A program made the position numbers and the translations under genes. A DNA stretch of 64,000 nucleotides from positions 1 to 64,000 of the forward strand of contig JAUIRK010000527.1 in NCBI GenBank assembly GCA_030549495.1, in the 5' to 3' direction. This document shows positions 12,701 to 23,474 of the stretch, one piece after another. This DNA is from Nectonema munidae. Lineage: Eukaryota > Nematomorpha > Nectonematoida > Nectonematidae. Each line of letters opens with the position of its first letter. Positions within the stretch are counted from its first letter, which is position 1. The notes beneath the pieces were generated by a model. It searched no databases, was not told the DNA's origin, and saw only the letters and a list, made by a program, of their open reading frames with translations.

Positions 12701-13066
12701 AAATTTTTGATTGACATTTTCTAAAAAGTAGCCATGATTATTGAAAAAATTAAATATATAAAGTGTTATGCGTTCCAAACTGTATATAATTATAAATTTT
12801 GAGGGTATTATATAATATAGATCCTAAGTTATAAGGTTAAGTACAGATAATGTCAAAATTTTGCCAAAAAATTTTAATTTTTTATTTTGATTGACAGTTT
12901 TGGACATGAAGGGGTCATTCAACTACCATGAAAATGGTTTCATAAAATGCAGCTAGCGATTTTAGGAAAAGTCACAAAATTTGAAGGGATATGATTCAGC
13001 CAATTTACTACAATTAATTTTTTAGTGAAGCGGGGCGTTTTACGCCCCCAGCACTAATAGGGTTAA

Positions 13067-13483
13067 GGGGCTGCATGAAGCCATTTTGAAAATATTTTAT
13101 CCCCTTTCCAACTTTTTTTATTTCTTAAACAACAAAAGTTAAGACTTAACCTTATTTGTGACTGGCTATTTTTATTTCATCAGGTACGGATTTTTTTTCC
13201 ACTATCAAGATTGTTTTTAAATAATCTAGTTTACCAATTTTTGGCTTGTAAGTTAACTTGCAAAATAGACAGAAAAGTTCAACTATTTTTTATTTCCCAA
13301 GATTATAAACTTGAGAAATAATGTAATTAAATTACTCTGCATACCAAATACCTTTTCTAGCAAGCATATCTGTATTTAGGAATACGAAGTTGCTGGGATA
13401 GATGATATGTTGGCTTCATTTCCTTAAATCTGGCATTTGAATTTTAGTACTGGGAATATTTATGCCTAGTTAATATTTTAAGA
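13067..13483. other. Non-coding lead to the chordin-like gene
   Basis: About 400 bp of AT-rich DNA between the repeat element and the chordin-like start codon. If that gene has a promoter of its own it must lie here or within the repeat. No clear core promoter could be assigned by eye. Confidence 0.35.
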
Positions 13484-14809
13484 ATGTCAGGTATTTTTTT
13501 TTTAATTATCACAATAATAATCCCTTTTGAGATAACGTTAATGAATAAATGCCAATTTTCTGGAAATTCTTTTATGCCAGGCGAAACATGGTATCCAAGT
13601 ATCGATGTAAATGGCAATATTCATTGTTCCAAATGCACATGTTTCTCTTCAGGAAATGTTGACTGCAAAGCTATCTTTTGTGGAAGCAAAGAATGTGATG
13701 AATCGATTGAGTGCTGCAAAATCTGCATGGAAAGAAAGGACCATCGTTCATTTAATTCTGTGCAAAGTCAGACGACACAAAAATTATTCTGTTATTTCCA
13801 AAATAGAATGTACAAGGAAAATGAATTATTTTCTTCGAACCAAAGTACTCTTATCGTTAAAGAAGATAAACAATGTATTCAGTGCATTTGCAAAAAAGGC
13901 AAAATATTGTGTCTATTAAAATCTTGTGCATCATCCATGAAAAATTGTTCCCGGTATTTTTATAGCGTGGACTGCTGTAGAAACTGCATCAATTCGAAGG
14001 AAAAAAGCAACACTATTGGTACAATTGAAAGTAGATTCAGTGAAGACTATGCGTTCGCGCAGCAATTACAAAACATCGATTCAAACGAAATAAATGACCC
14101 TTTTGAAATGCTCTTTGATGTTGTTCATGCACAGCCAATGATGCAAGACTGTTATCATGGCCAAGAACGACAACTTCACCTGCATTACTGGAAACCATAT
14201 GTTAAAACAGTCGGCAGGCTAAAGTGTATATTTTGTTTGTGTCAAAACACTACAATCAAATGCCAAAAGGTCCAATGCTATGCAACCTGTCCAAATCCTA
14301 TTCAAGTTGCTGATAAATGTTGCAAAGTTTGTCCTACTTCTGCATATCGAAATTTTGTACGTCTAAATCAACAAAAAGCTTATCATCAATGTGTACCGAA
14401 AAATAACAAAATATTAGTCTATGAACTAGCTGCTAGGAGAAATGATTTTTACAAAGTTGAATTTATATTTGAGAATATTTACTACGATAGTTTACTGAAG
14501 ATTCGAGTAAAGTACAATACTTCTAATGATCGCACTTACTCTCGCGTTACACTCAAAACCTACATTGTTAAGAAACGTGATTTTATGTCAATTAATAGTT
14601 TTGTATTGCTTGGAACGACGAATGAGCGATCCTTCAAAAATTTTGTTAAATATTTTTACCAACCAAGAAGACATTCAATTTCTAATTTTTCAATATTGAG
14701 AAAGGCAATGAAAAGGCTTCATCTACTTCAGTCCAAATTTCAATTGCAAGAATGTAACAACAATAAGCAACTGCTTGTTAAAGCTTATCAACAAATGGAA
14801 AATTTTTGA
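13484..14809 (+). CDS. Chordin-like secreted protein with three VWC domains, intronless
   Basis: A single uninterrupted frame of 441 residues. It begins with a hydrophobic signal peptide (about residues 3-18, GIFFLIITIIIPFEIT). Three von Willebrand factor C domains follow, at roughly residues 22-84, 107-168 and 222-286; each has the CxxCxC then CCxxC pattern (CSKCTC/CCKIC, CIQCIC/CCRNC, CIFCLC/CCKVC). A cysteine-poor C-terminal region of about 150 residues resembles the tail of chordin-like 1/2 proteins, which are also near 450 residues. Members of this family bind BMPs outside the cell and modulate their signalling; that role is inferred. Spliced neighbours and multi-exon relatives elsewhere make the lack of introns notable, so it may be a retrocopy that kept its frame, although no flanking duplication or poly-A tract was seen. 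Confidence 0.85.
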   Translation: MSGIFFLIITIIIPFEITLMNKCQFSGNSFMPGETWYPSIDVNGNIHCSKCTCFSSGNVDCKAIFCGSKECDESIECCKICMERKDHRSFNSVQSQTTQKLFCYFQNRMYKENELFSSNQSTLIVKEDKQCIQCICKKGKILCLLKSCASSMKNCSRYFYSVDCCRNCINSKEKSNTIGTIESRFSEDYAFAQQLQNIDSNEINDPFEMLFDVVHAQPMMQDCYHGQERQLHLHYWKPYVKTVGRLKCIFCLCQNTTIKCQKVQCYATCPNPIQVADKCCKVCPTSAYRNFVRLNQQKAYHQCVPKNNKILVYELAARRNDFYKVEFIFENIYYDSLLKIRVKYNTSNDRTYSRVTLKTYIVKKRDFMSINSFVLLGTTNERSFKNFVKYFYQPRRHSISNFSILRKAMKRLHLLQSKFQLQECNNNKQLLVKAYQQMENF

Positions 14810-14812
14810 TCT

Positions 14813-15788
14813 TTTTTCTGAGATGATTAATCCGAGTAATAATTAGCTAGGCTAATGTCTGGAGATGTTTTTTTTAATTCTTGTGCAATTTTTTGCGATT
14901 TTTATAATCCATTTGTATAACTAAAGATTTAATGTTTTACTTATTTTCAACTTGCTTTTTTCGTTTACAAAAAAACAGAATAGAATCCTCTTTGTTTCAT
15001 TTTTGTATTGAGATAAAAAATCCACTTATGTCTCCTAGTACATTTAAGCAACAATTGCTGAACACTGAGAAAAAACTAATAATATTTACTAATGAATTAA
15101 ATGTGTTTGTGTCTACTATTTTGTTAGTATAGTAAGTTTACTAAACCAATTATTGCTATCTGGCTAGTAAATATGTATTACCAATTGATTAGTAAACACT
15201 TTTATTTGATTTATCAAGCAAAATACTGATAGTCTAGTAAAAATACAACCCATTAGTTGATTGTGTGGAACCTGTGTGGGTGGTTCGTTCGCAATATAAA
15301 ATTTAAAAAAGCTTATAATAATTCAGATAAATGCACAACAAAATAAAAATAAGATTCTCTCGAATCAACATTTTAAATTCCTAGTACGTTTTAATGTAGA
15401 AATCCGTCATTACGTTGTAGAGGTAGGTTATCTAAATAAAAGATTAATCTAGAAAATGAAAAGATTGTTAATCCCAACTTACATTCCATTTTAAAATTTG
15501 GTAATGTAGCTATACACTTTGTTATCTCGATCTTTTTGGTTTGATTATTCAATTTAGATATCAATCCTCTTCGTAAAAAATTTTTATTCAGTTAGAATTC
15601 ATTCTAGGAGCAATTACTGAAATTGTCTGTAAGTGCGGAGAAAATTGCTTGAAAAAAGAAAAATATTACTTTGAAGTTGTGTATGGTGTTGTCTTCCCAT
15701 GTTCCTTTAAAGGAACATAATTTTTTTTCTTTCATACCAAGCCAAAATATTTTAAAAATAAAATAAATATTTATTTAATATTCCTCTT
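14813..15788. other. Intergenic, no gene seen
   Basis: Contains the probable 3' untranslated region of the chordin-like gene. A cluster of tagtaa words lies at 15120-15240, and a perfect hairpin, ATGTTCCTTTAAAGGAACAT, sits near 15699. No coding similarity was recognised. Confidence 0.4.
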
Positions 15789-15929
15789 TTAACCCTATTA
15801 GTGACGGCCTATTTTCATTTCTTCAATGACGGAGGGGGGATAATGGTTATATGTATGCTGAATACGATGGTCACGTTTATTTTTTTTAAAAATCAATCAA
15901 ACTTGTCAAAAATTGATTGCTATATGACA

Positions 15930-16096
15930 CAGTGGCGTAGCCAAATAATGGAAGTTGGGGGGGGGGGGCATGTAAGGAATTTAGGGGGGGGGGGGGCATG
16001 CAAGGAATTTAAGGGGCAAGCATATTGGAAATAAAATTATTTGGGGGGGGGGGGGGGGCACTGCCCCCCTTGCCTCTCCCTCTGGCTACGCCACTG
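15930..16096. mobile_element. hAT-type MITE with 8-bp target duplication and G runs
   Basis: Terminal inverted repeats CAGTGGCGTAGCC and GGCTACGCCACTG bound 167 bp, flanked by the direct 8-mer ATATGACA (15922-15929 and 16097-16104). An 8-bp duplication fits hAT elements. Removing the element restores the surrounding satellite unit exactly (tatatgacagctcaac). The interior is dominated by three long G runs and a short C run. Confidence 0.85.
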
Positions 16097-16309
16097 ATAT
16101 GACAGCTCAACTAAAAAAAGAAACTTTTAGTTTAAATGGGTATATAAAGTTTTTTACACATATATACCCATCTTCAAGTGTGGTCACATTTATTTTTTTT
16201 TAAAATCAACCAAATCTGTTAAAAAAATGATTGACATATGACAGCTCAACTGAAAAAAAAGTTTTTTTACACATATATACCCATTTTCATGTATGCTGAA
16301 TACGATGAT

Positions 16310-17440
16310 CACTAGGGTGGCCCTTATTTTTTGACTTTTGTAAAAAAATTCCCAACCCAAAATTTTGTTTCTTTTTAGGTTAAATTTTTATTTTTAAAAT
16401 TTTATAGAGTTTGGTTAAGTATAAGAGGACCCTCAATCACTTTAAAGTTAACCATTGAGAAAGCATATACACTAGGGTGGCCCTTAAGTATAAACTATAA
16501 ATTAAAATCATTAATTTCGTCGCTCTCATAATTTAATTATGTTTATACGTCTAAAACAAATTAATTTTGAAAATTTGAGCTATTTTTAAAAAACCTAAGG
16601 CGACCCTCAGAGAAAGAAAAGGAATAACAGAATTTTTGGAATTAAAAAAATGTATCTTTATTGCAAAAACTATATGAGATTTTAAATTTTTTTAATAACA
16701 AGTGTACCAAAATAATATTAGATCTTTAAACAATATTTGGTAAATTTTGGATAATTTTTTCTTTTTTTCAGGGACATTTTGAAGAACAAATTGTTTTGTT
16801 TTTTCAACATTTGTAAGGATATTATTATAATGTTCTATTAGTATTATTTCTCTTTCTGCAACATCATTTACAACTTTAATCTGTTTATCTTTTTCTAAAC
16901 TTTCTTTAAAACAAGACCTTTCTTTCCATAACAAAGTATCTTCATTGAGAAAGACTGTACTGCTTGAAGATCGCGCGAAATTTTTTTTGTATGCTAATGA
17001 AGAAAAATCTAAAGTTAATAAAGAAAAAAAAACGATCAAATTTTTATTATAAATAAATTATGTTTCAACTTTATCATCTTCGTTCATTTGTATATTGTTT
17101 GATTATACGTATAAAACATTCTCAAAATGGTCAAACACGAAACTTATAATTGACCGATTCAGCTTGTTTCGAGATACTGTAGAGTGAATGGTATAAACGA
17201 ACTCTCTTTCTCCTTCAAATAAAATGATGCGCATCAAAATATGCCTCTACAGAGTCCTTGTTTTGTATTTAATTAATTTCATTAAAAAAATACCTCATTG
17301 AATTCGGTATAAAATCCCGTTTTTAGTTCTATATCATTTTCAGTTATATTTTCTTTTTATGCAATTTTGTTTTGCTTACTTATAATTCTATTTGTTCTGT
17401 GACAAAATAAATTACATATATAGCTATTTAATCATGAAGT
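16310..17440 (-). mobile_element. Fragment of an unassigned DNA transposon, sister of the 31355-34514 element
   Basis: Two direct copies of CACTAGGGTGGCCCTTA stand at about 16316 and 16481, resembling the ATTAGGGTGCA termini of the larger element at 31 kb. On the minus strand at 17039-16692 a frame contains VVNDVAEREIILIEHYNNIL, the same C-terminal block as [20 protein letters not shown] in the 31-kb element. No inverted right end was found, so the copy is truncated. It is inserted in the satellite-carrying element. Confidence 0.6.
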
Positions 17441-19370
17441 TCTTTATTTCAGTTGAAGCGTCATATGTCAATCATTTTTTGACAGGTATGATTAATTTTT
17501 ATAAAAAATAAACATCACTGTTGGATTCGGCCTACTTGAAAATGCGTACATATGTGTAAAACACCTAATTTGCAAATTTGATTCACGCTTACAAGAATTT
17601 TCAAATTCTAAATCCAAAAACAATCTATAATTGGAATTGGCATTGTTGATTTGATATAAAAATGTGTGTATTTCATGTAAAATTTGAATGAATGTTCTCG
17701 TAGTCAGATTTTAGATGTAAACCGCAAATTTTGTCTTTGGGAACAATTTTTAGAAGTGAACCACAAATTTATTTTACACTTATAGGTAATTTTGAATCTA
17801 AATGAAAAAACAATCTATAACTGAAATTGACATTGTTGATTTGATATGAAAATGCGTTTATTTCATGTAAAATGTGAATGAATGTTTTCGTAGACAGATT
17901 TTAAAAATAAACGGCAAATTTATTTCACATTGATTAGCATTTTCAAATTTTAAATCCAAAAACTATCTATAAATGAAATTGCGATTGTTGATTTGTTATA
18001 ATAATGTGTATATTCCACTAAAATTTGAATGAATGTTTTCAGAGACAGGTTTTAGAAGTAAACCGCAAGTTTGTTACACATTTATAGCTATTTTCAATTT
18101 CTAAATTCCAAAAATAAGTCAAAAAATTAAATCAAGATGCCCGATTTGATATAAAAATATATTTCATGTAAAATTTGAAGGTATATTTTATTAGATATAT
18201 TTCTCATCAATCAAAATTTTGATTGACATTTCACAAAAAGCAACGATGATTTTGAAAAAAATTAAACTATAAAGTGTTATGTTTTCAAAACTGTTTATAT
18301 TTATAAATTTTCAAATGAGTATATAAAATAGAACCAAAGTTATAAGCTTAACTAGAGATACTGTCAGAATTTTGCTAAAAAAGTTTAACTTTTGATTGAC
18401 AGATTTAGGCAAGAAAAGGTCATTCAACTGCTATGAAAATGGTATCAAAAGATGCAGCTATCAATTTTAGAAAATGTCACGAAGTATGGTAGCAAAAGAT
18501 GTAGCCAATTTGGTACAAGAGAAATTTTAGTTTAGCCCCCCGTCACTGATAGGGTTATAGAATTAGTTCTACAGACATATATACTTTTTTAAAAGAAAAA
18601 AGTTTGAAAATACTTATTTTACTCCAAATTTTTGTATAAGTTAGATTTTTAAATAAATTTTTGATTAAAATTTAAATTATGTTCCTTTAAAATCAGTTTT
18701 ATTTTTTTTTGGATTTTAAATTGGAATGGGAAATTTTAAAAAAGTTTGCACCCTACCTAAGGCTTATGATATTTTAGAGGACAAGATGTACGAAATATCT
18801 TTCCTCCAAGTTGTTCATTTCGAAACGTAAGTGAAACTGAAGAAGTTTATAAAACTCTGATATCGGACATCGTGCGGGTGTCTGTAAACTAGCACAGGTG
18901 ACTAGCTTTACTCTAAGCTTCAGAGAGTGTCCTCAGTTTGCGGATAGAGGAGAGCCCTATAGATATATAGGATAGCTGCGAATACACTGAATAAGCAGTC
19001 GCTGACAATTGAGTCACCACCTAGCTTGAGACGCCTTTATGGTGGGTTTAAAAATGTCTCAAAAAATTTACAAAAATGGCTAAAACATACAATAGGGGGC
19101 ATCTACCAGCCTGGCACAAGAAGGCAGAGCAGGAGGAACCAGCTGCCATGACTGGAACAACAAAATATATATGTAACTTATGCAACAAATATATAAGGTA
19201 CTCCCCGTTTAACGACATATTCGATTAATGACAACTCGGAATAACGACGTGCCTTCCGACTGACCCAGTATTCGTTTATCATAATTTTTTCGGAACTACG
19301 ACGCGAGACGATATTCGTCCGTATGCCTAGCTTTGGAAAAGAGATGCAAAGGCTAAACCTAAAAATAGGA

Positions 19371-19690
19371 ACTATCTATCTCATGATATGAAATTATCGC
19401 ACATGTACGATATATATCGTACGTATGACAACACTGTCAGCATCTGCATCTGCTGTAACTAGCTTAATATACAAGATAGATGATTTTACGTAATATAATA
19501 TATCTGAAGAAGGTCATAGTGACCAAAATATTTATTGCTGGTATTTTGTTTTAAATAAAAGATTTACTCAACGTTTTCAATAGAAAAAGTATATCTATCT
19601 CATGATATGAAGTTATAGCACATGTACGATATATATCGTACGTATGGCAACACTGCCAGCATCGGACTCTGCTGTAACTAGCTTAAATAC
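19371..19690 (+). repeat. Direct repeat pair inside the Tigger element
   Basis: About 95 bp starting ctatctcatgatatgaaatt and containing the palindrome acgatatatatcgt at 19375-19471 recur at 19592-19685. Between the copies is a segment (gaaggtcatagtgacc, attgctggtattttgttt, agatttactcaacgttttca) that recurs in the foldback just downstream. Confidence 0.75.
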
Positions 19691-19769
19691 AATATTTAAA
19701 TTAATGGCCATTAGGTTTTATCCATATAAATGTCGTGGTAATTTGAATTTTCATATTATTAACAATTTT

Positions 19770-20060
19770 CATTGTAAACGTTGTGTAAATCTTTTATTTA
19801 ACAAAATACCAGCAATAATATTTCGGTCACTATGACCTTCTTCAGATATATATGACATAAAATGAAAGCGTGGAGTGTCTTGCTTGCTGAGTGTTCAGAG
19901 GGATAATCTCTTTACGATCAGCACCACTAATCCCTCTCAACACTCAGCAAGCAAGACACTCCACTCTTTCATTTTATGTCATATATATCTGAAGAATAGT
20001 GACCGAAATATTATTGCTGGTATTTTGTTAAATAAAAGATTTACTCAACGTTTTCAATTT
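19770..20060. repeat. Foldback (long inverted repeat) inside the Tigger element
   Basis: The left arm 19770-19909 and right arm 19930-20060 are near-perfect reverse complements of about 130-140 bp around a 20-bp loop (tctttacgatcagcaccact). Arm words include gagtgtcttgcttgctgagt and its complement, and taccagcaataatatttcgg. A third, direct copy of part of the arm lies at 19503-19583. This looks like a miniature foldback element inserted in Tigger. Confidence 0.8.
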
Positions 20061-20164
20061 ATTTTCTTTACAACTTTTATTTATTTATGAAGACTCAGCG
20101 CCATTTTATCTAAATTTTCATTGTAATTTAGAATTTTAAGGTAAACGTTTCTTGCCACGTTAGT

Positions 20165-21704
20165 TTGTACCTTGCATCCTATCGCGATACTTGTTGTCTA
20201 TTTTCGTTTATGCTACAATGTCTCAAACGTACAAATACTACTCCTGGAGGATTATCCGCTAAGAAGCAGAGAAAAGCAATAGAACTTTTAATTCAAACTA
20301 AGGCGTGCAGCATTTTCGAGACTCTGAAGTCACGAGAGGAAGGGTGTCAAGAAACGTTCACTGCAAGCCATATATGGTTCCATCGATTTCGTCAGCGATT
20401 CAATTTCCACAATCGTCCTGTTTCTTGTGAAGCAGCAAGTGCGGATACAGAGGCAGCAGAAGTATAAATTAATGTTTTAAACAAAATTATAGAGGAGGGA
20501 GGCTATTTACCGGAACAAATTTTCAACGTTGACGAGACGGGATTATACTGCAAAAAGATACCAGAAAGGACGTATTTTGACAGAGAGGCTGCAGCTATGC
20601 CCGGGTATGAAGCATACAAGGATCGTTTGACGTTGCTTTTGGGGGGAAATGTTGCGGGGCATTAATTAAAACCTTTTTTATATACCGGTCCGGAAATCCA
20701 AGGGCTTTAAAGAATGTAAGCAAGGACTTACTGCGAGTTTATTATCGGTCACGTAAAAGGGCATGGATGACCCATGCATTATTCGAGTACTGGTTTTTGA
20801 ACTGTTTCGTATCAGAAGCCAGACAATATTGCCTGGAAAAAATATTCCTTTCAAGAACCTGCTCATTCTTGACAATTGCCCAGGCCACCCCCTACATCTT
20901 GATGATCTGCATAGTAATATTAAAGTTGTGTATCTCCCAAAAATACTACTGCAATTTTGCAGCCAATGGATATGGCGCCATATCCGCTTTCAAAGCATAT
21001 TACTTGTGTAATACTTTTGCAAAGGCCGTAGCAGCAACAGAGAATGGTGCAATGGGTGTCCTCGTGATTTTTGGAAAAATTACAATCTCCTGCATTGTAT
21101 CAAGGACATCGACGCATCTTGGCAGGAAGTGACAGAAAAATGTATGAAAGGAATATGGAAAAAGTGTTTAAAGAGATTTGTAGATAATTTTGAAGGATTT
21201 GATCGAGAAGAAAACTTAGAAAGGATAAATCGGTTAACTGTTAATTATGCTCGCGATTTGCAAATTGGAAGTGGAAGCTCAAGATGTGGAAAGTGTAGTA
21301 AACTTTGTCGAAAATGAGTTGACTGAAGAAACGGGAAGATAGAGAAGAGATAGAAGAAACAGATGACGTAGTACTCATGGAGAAGAAGTTTACTCTTAAA
21401 GATTTGGCACAAGCTCTTGCTAAAATGAAGAAAGTGTTTTCTCTATTTGAGGCTATGGATCCCAAGACAGAACGTTATTCAAAATTTGAAAGATATATGA
21501 ACAAGGGACTTAGGTGTTATCGTGAAATTTATGATGAGAAAAAAGCAAACAAAACAGTCCTTTATATTGAGATTTATACGAAGTAGCCTCTCCCCGGCAG
21601 CAAACCTACTCTCTACCCCCTTCAGCCACTCTCCCGTACCAGGAACATCTGCTGTTATAGTGTCGGACGACGAAAACCCCGAGGATCCTAGTAAGCCTCT
21701 TTGA
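20165..21704 (+). pseudogene. Broken TIGD1-like Tigger transposase
   Basis: Pieces in different frames: SHIWFHRFRQRFNFHNRPVS (DNA-binding region end), FNVDETGLYCKKIPERTYFD (first catalytic Asp), LLILDNCPGHPLHLDDLHSN (second Asp), then DASWQEVTEKCMKGIWKKCL and a Ser/Pro-rich tail (PFSHSPVPGTSA). The third acidic residue region (normally LQPMDQGVI-like) is scrambled across frames, and at least one stop separates the first and second catalytic blocks. The transposase is therefore inactive. Confidence 0.8.
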
Positions 21705-22289
21705 ATCAGGTGATGAAGACAAACCCATATTTGAAGGTTTTGGTCATGATAATTAAAATTTTATTTTGCAATCTGTTTCATAAATTTCTGTTAATAAAAC
21801 AATATTTTGTCATTTGCGTTTCCTTTGTTTTACCTTTTTATTTTACAAAGGAAAATAAAGATTTCGATGTACATAGAGTACAGTTAATACACATTCGTTT
21901 AACGACGGCGTCGTTGGTCCGAATTACCGTCGTTAAACGGGGAGTACCATAAAAACACTCCATCAATTAGGTGCAACTACAACATAGCACACTGGTTACA
22001 TCTCAAATGCACACAAATCTCACTTAAAGAGTACGACGCAAACTGGCCATGCGCAACACACACAAAACCAACACAATTTTCACAAAAGATCTCAGCTTCT
22101 CACCCAAATAACAAAACACTTTGCGGCAAAAAACTTCACATAATAGACAATCAGCAATCCACATTCACACTACTACAAGTAAATATCAACGGTCTTAAAA
22201 GCAAATTCACAGAATTAGAACAACTTATCCAACAACACTCTCCTGACATCATAATAGTTCAAGAAACAAAATTAAATAAAAAAAAATTT

Positions 22290-23055
22290 TCTATTTGAAG
22301 GTAAAGCTGTTATATACTGCTTAATAAGACCATGTCTAATATAAAGAGGCGGTAGAAGAATTTTTTCTATTTGAACAAGAAGCGAAAACTTTACATTTTG
22401 GTTACCAGATTCAAAGGATATCCTTTTGGCCAAACATCTTTGAGATAATTTTTTTTATCTCGACTATTCCATAAACAAAGAAAACAAAGATACTTTGTAT
22501 ATCCTCCTTGCATTCCTATTAACAATCCAATAATTTTAAAATCACCACATATGTCCCATTTATTTCCTTGTAATTTTTCAATTCAAGCAAAAGTTTCATT
22601 TTCTTGGAGTTGGGGGGAATAACCAACAGCAACCGATGGATATTTAAAGAGATGTTTTTCTTTGATTGATCTCAGCCTTTATTATTATTATCCAAGTACT
22701 ATCACCATCTGAGTTATCACCTTCATCAGAATGATAAGATTGTGAACAAACTAGAACTGTCAACTCATGACTAAGCGGAACAGATGCAATTGAAAAAGTA
22801 ATATCTGGATAAAAAAACTTTTTTTGGTCTGTTGAGTTTTTATAAACAGACAAATCAATCATGCAAAAATAACAAACATTCAAATTATTTGTTGGTTCCC
22901 TCCATATTCTTGGAATTACAAATGGCATAGACCTTCTTTTCCACGCATCCAATCTTCCAATGTTGATTTTCAAGAGTCACATATTAAATAGGGATCCCAA
23001 ATTTTATTCTGATCTCCTATTGGTATGCCAAAATACTTTTTATAAGCTGTAAAAA
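22290..23055 (-). pseudogene. Second copy (eroded) of an unassigned multicopy protein family
   Basis: Minus-strand pieces read, in order, AYKKYFGIPIGDQNKIWDPY, PRIWREPTNNLNVCYFC, YPDITFSIASVPLSHELTV, then WDICGDFKIIGLLIGMQGGY and KYLCFLCLWNSRDKKN. The first blocks match the larger copy at 25110-29456 ([37 protein letters not shown]). The later blocks supply a region deleted from the larger copy. Stops and frame changes make it non-functional. Function of the family is unknown to me; a transposon origin is likely from its copy number. Confidence 0.7.
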
Positions 23056-23385
23056 TTTAAAAAAAAGTTGTGGTAAACTAACATTAAGAATAAAAATTTT
23101 TTCTTATTTTAAGGGGATTAAGCAACTAACTACCCAAACCCAAAGGAATTTAATTTCAACTTCAGTTAGGGTTGCGAGCCATAATTTGGGAGTCATTGTA
23201 GTGGTTTTTGGAGTATAATACATGTATATATTTTTATTAACTTTTATATTCAACTTTTTTTACAACAATCTCTTCTCTCTAAGTCATCTTCTTTTACTTC
23301 TTTACCTAAATAAAAAAATTTTGAAATTTTTGTTTTAGCGTATTTTTAATTTTTTTAATTTAACAAGTTTTACCTTCGTCATTTA

Positions 23386-23474
23386 ATGGCGCAGTCTCAA
23401 CTTGTTAATAAGAAAAAGAAATATTTTTTAGGCGTCCCTGCTCCTATAGGGTATATACCTGGAGTTGGTAGAGG
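23386..23474 (+). CDS. PRPF6: PRPF6 exon 1 (start codon)
   Basis: Encodes [20 protein letters not shown] and on to GVGRG. The start adds a few residues before the conserved NKKKK seen in other animals. Donor is gtatgt at 23475; phase 2. Only about 330 bp separate it from the repeat ending at 23055, so the promoter is short or repeat-derived. Confidence 0.9.

Larger units (their letters stand above)
9601..13062. mobile_element. 3.46-kb TTAA-flanked, piggyBac-type non-autonomous element filled with satellite arrays
   Basis: Both ends carry a perfect 16-bp inverted repeat, CCCTATTAGTGCTGGG at 9601 and its reverse complement ending at 13062. TTAA directly flanks each end (9597-9600 and 13063-13066). 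TTAA duplication with CCC termini is the hallmark of piggyBac-type insertion. There is no transposase frame; the interior is almost wholly two tandem arrays of about 150-bp units. Movement would therefore need a transposase in trans. A sister element lies at 15793-18554. Confidence 0.85.
15793..18554. mobile_element. Second TTAA-flanked satellite-carrying element, with nested insertions
   Basis: The left end CCCTATTAGTGACGG begins directly after TTAA (15789-15792). The right end is the inverted CCCTATCAGTGACGG, ending at 18554 and followed by TTAT, one change from TTAA. Inside are the same two 150-bp unit types as in the 9601-13062 element and a similar unique tail. Array A units appear in plus orientation at 15855-16300 but inverted near 17450-17560. 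A hAT-type MITE (15930-16096) and a fragment of an unassigned transposon (about 16310-17440) are nested within it. Confidence 0.8.
19196..21949 (+). mobile_element. Tigger (pogo group) DNA transposon, TA target duplication
   Basis: Inverted termini GGTACTCCCCGTTTAACGAC (from 19197) and the complement ending at 21948 are flanked by TA on both sides (19194-19195, 21950-21951). The length is 2754 bp. The body encodes a broken TIGD-like transposase (see separate entry). The 5' third is filled with foldback and direct repeats that replace the expected DNA-binding domain. Confidence 0.9.
18780..22280 (+). mobile_element. 5' part of a CR1/jockey-like LINE, split by a Tigger insertion
   Basis: A GC-richer leader (about 18780-19075) precedes an ATG at 19076 (MAKTYNRGHLPAWHKKAEQE). 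The frame enters a PHD-like zinc finger (ICNLCNKYI) and is then cut at the TA at 19194-19195. Taking out 19196-21949 plus one TA copy lets the frame run on without a break (IRCNYNIAHWLHLKC, then LLQVNINGLKSKFTELEQL and SPDIIIVQETKL). That last stretch is the start of an APE-type endonuclease of non-LTR retrotransposons. The element stops near 22280, where another repeat begins, so the rest of the endonuclease and the reverse transcriptase are absent here. Confidence 0.75.

Noticed and set aside
20678-20875. Minus-strand 65-residue frame
   Set aside because: Antisense shadow of the Tigger transposase remnant.
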